This document shows, one piece after another, positions 62,335 through 64,000 of a DNA stretch of 64,000 nt. Within the stretch, counting starts at the first letter, position 1; each line of letters begins with the position of its first letter. The DNA lies in NCBI GenBank assembly GCA_016713025.1, contig JADJPZ010000004.1, positions 248,001 through 312,000 of the forward strand. Reading direction: 5' to 3'. The position numbers and the translations under genes were made by a program. The notes under the pieces are model-generated. The model was not told the DNA's origin. It ran no database searches and saw only the letters and a list, made by a program, of their open reading frames with translations. The stretch is from Saprospiraceae bacterium (GTDB lineage Bacteria > Bacteroidota > Bacteroidia > Chitinophagales > Saprospiraceae).

Positions 62335-64000
62335 ATGACAATACTATTTTTTTTATCAGGTGGTTTATTTTTGGGATGGTCGTTGGGAGCCAACGATGCA
62401 GCAAATATTTTTGGTACCGCCGTAGGTACCCGAATGATCAAATTCACCAAAGCAGCCATAATAGCCAGTATTTTTGTAATGCTGGGTGCAATGATACAGG
62501 GAACAGGGACGACCAATACACTTTCACAACTTGGAAGAGTGGATACGTTGGGAGGTGCATTTTCTGTTGCATTATGTTCAGCGCTTATAGTAGCTTTGAT
62601 GACAAAACTAAAACTTCCTGTTTCTACAGGGCAGGCCATAGTGGGGTCTATCGTAGCGTGGTGTTACTTTACTTCCAATCCTGTTGATTATTCTATTCTA
62701 TCTGTTTTGATAAGTTCCTGGGTATATGGGCCGGTGTTAGGGGCCATATTTTCTGCTTTATTATACCTGTTGATCAGGAGATTTATCAAAACTACCACCG
62801 TACATGTGATAAAAATAGACATGTTGGTCAGGTATGGCCTCATTGCTGCCGGAGCATTTGGAGCATATAGTCTTGGAGCAAATAATATAGCCAACGTGAT
62901 GGGCGTTTTTGTAAATTCTGCTGACATCACTTTTCAAATCGGTACATTGAATTTTAATTCAGTGCAGGTGCTTTTTTTTCTTGGCGGATTATCCATAGCA
63001 TTGGGTATCTTGACGTACAGTAAAAAAGTAATGGAAACTGTTGGAGGCGATATTGTGACTTTGACACCTGAAAATGCATTGGTTGTAGTAGTTTCACAAT
63101 CTTTGGTACTATTCATTTTTTCTTCGACGACCCTGTCCAATGTATTTACTTCAGTTGGCCTTCCGGCAATTCCGCTTGTGCCTGTGTCCAGCACGCAGGT
63201 CGTGGTTGGTGCTGTGATCGGTATCGGATTAGTCAAGGGCATACAGGAAGTACGTTTTGGTGTTTTGGGTAACATTGCAATGGGATGGGTTATGACTCCT
63301 GTGTTATCCGGTTTATTGACATTTATTAGTTTATTTTTTATTCAAAATGTATTCGACATTGGTATTACAAAGCAGAGACCGATCAATGGTTTTTTCAATG
63401 ATGGACAAAATGTACCCATTTCATTGATTATTCATCCTGATCAATATAAATATCTATATTACGCCATTATATTTATTGTTTTGGCCTTAGCAGTGAGATT
63501 GTATTTTATATTTTTAAAAAGGCGAAAAGAAAACCAATTGCAGCAAGAATTCCTTAGAAAAGAAAATGAATATATACAGTTCCACAAAGAAATAATTGAT
63601 CTTGAAATCAAAAATGTTTTGGAAGAAAATTATCAGATAGCAGTTCAGGCATCTACCGGTGCTTCCTCTCCCGATTTTTTAGAAGCACACAAGCAGGAAT
63701 TCAGAGACTATCTCACGTCTATAAGGGATGGATTGGATAATATGTCTTTCGCCGAAAGTCAGGATGACTCAAAAACTAAATTGGTCAACATCATAGATAA
63801 GATAGTACACTATAATATAGATGATGATAGTCAAACCAATCCAGGTACTGCAGAAAATATTCGAAGTGACCATTATTTTACCCGACTGATAAACATGTAC
63901 CCCAATTTGACACAACAGGAAATCAAAGCAGCACTCTTGATTGTAAATGACTTCTCTGAAAATGAAATACCTGCATTTATGAACGTGTCTAAGGAAGAAT
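62335..64000 (+). CDS. PiT phosphate permease fused to a cytoplasmic coiled-coil and HTH-like C-terminus (runs past window end)
   Basis: The frame from the ATG at 62335 is open to the window end (555+ residues), with no stop. The N-terminal about 370 residues are a PiT (PHO4 family) inorganic phosphate:cation symporter with the duplicated signatures GWSLGANDAANIFGTAVGTR (about 14-33) and SLGANNIANVMG (about 182-193), plus the TGQAIVGSIVAWC and SSTQVVVGAVIGIG half-helix segments. After helix LYYAIIFIVLALAVRLYFIF and a basic RRKEN comes a soluble Lys/Glu-rich helical stretch (about 400-510), then HYFTRLINMYPNLTQQEIKA and SENEIPAFMNVSKEE (from residue 513). This resembles the LuxR-like HTH at the end of Bacteroidota TPR regulators (YPNLT-x-x-E ... 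S-x-x-EI). The end of the HTH lies outside the window. Confidence 0.9.
   Translation, partial: MTILFFLSGGLFLGWSLGANDAANIFGTAVGTRMIKFTKAAIIASIFVMLGAMIQGTGTTNTLSQLGRVDTLGGAFSVALCSALIVALMTKLKLPVSTGQAIVGSIVAWCYFTSNPVDYSILSVLISSWVYGPVLGAIFSALLYLLIRRFIKTTTVHVIKIDMLVRYGLIAAGAFGAYSLGANNIANVMGVFVNSADITFQIGTLNFNSVQVLFFLGGLSIALGILTYSKKVMETVGGDIVTLTPENALVVVVSQSLVLFIFSSTTLSNVFTSVGLPAIPLVPVSSTQVVVGAVIGIGLVKGIQEVRFGVLGNIAMGWVMTPVLSGLLTFISLFFIQNVFDIGITKQRPINGFFNDGQNVPISLIIHPDQYKYLYYAIIFIVLALAVRLYFIFLKRRKENQLQQEFLRKENEYIQFHKEIIDLEIKNVLEENYQIAVQASTGASSPDFLEAHKQEFRDYLTSIRDGLDNMSFAESQDDSKTKLVNIIDKIVHYNIDDDSQTNPGTAENIRSDHYFTRLINMYPNLTQQEIKAALLIVNDFSENEIPAFMNVSKEE

Overview
The window looks like a chromosomal segment from a member of the Bacteroidota, probably Saprospiraceae or a relative. 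The evidence is an AT-rich background, promoters of the TTTG-N19-TAnnTTTG type (clearest upstream of the HU gene), a type IX secretion (T9SS) tail on a giant SdrD-like adhesin, many lipoproteins with short lipoboxes, and the cell-wall gene order mraY-murD-ftsW-murG-murC-ftsQ-ftsA-ftsZ. No tRNA, rRNA or CRISPR array was seen. Layout: 1-9.2 kb is the 3' part of the division and cell wall (dcw) cluster, closed by a terminator after ftsZ. 9.6-19.2 kb is one giant secreted adhesin gene (about 3,175 residues once a one-base shift is repaired), with about 24 SdrD B-like domains and three near-identical 705-bp tandem units. 19.5-31.7 kb holds a bacilliredoxin, a DUF1801 protein, an SF1 helicase, a GT87-ATP-grasp-methyltransferase group, a GH3-like protein, a MATE exporter and an S9 oligopeptidase. 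32-37.8 kb holds HU, a tiny lipoprotein and an oligopeptide ABC transporter (oppA-oppB-oppC, no ATPase). 38-44 kb holds a TIGR01777 epimerase, a glycosyltransferase, a DUF3298 lipoprotein and an AbiE-type toxin-antitoxin pair. 44-54 kb holds a GT2 enzyme, outer-membrane and cell-wall proteins, a frameshifted amino-acid permease and an alpha-glucan phosphorylase homologue. 54.6-57.5 kb holds an MBL-rhodanese protein, a 1-Cys peroxiredoxin and a thioredoxin-fold protein. 57.9-59.3 kb is an IS4-type insertion sequence that cut the 3' end off a DUF4349-like gene. 60-64 kb holds secG with a TPR-tail gene, then a DUF47/PhoU-like protein and a PiT phosphate permease that runs off the window. Three themes stand out. 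First, the PiT permease carries a cytoplasmic extension ending in a LuxR/TPR-regulator-like helix-turn-helix, so a transporter is fused to a putative DNA-binding domain behind its PhoU-like partner. Second, the intergenic spaces are loaded with several unrelated families of small palindromic, MITE-like elements; several copies have clear target-site duplications (8, 9 or 10 bp), and one is nested in another. Third, five otherwise well-conserved genes (ftsA, the adhesin, an APC permease, the TPR gene next to secG, and the transposase N-terminus) each carry a single-base indel. This pattern suggests residual errors of a long-read or metagenome assembly more than true gene decay.
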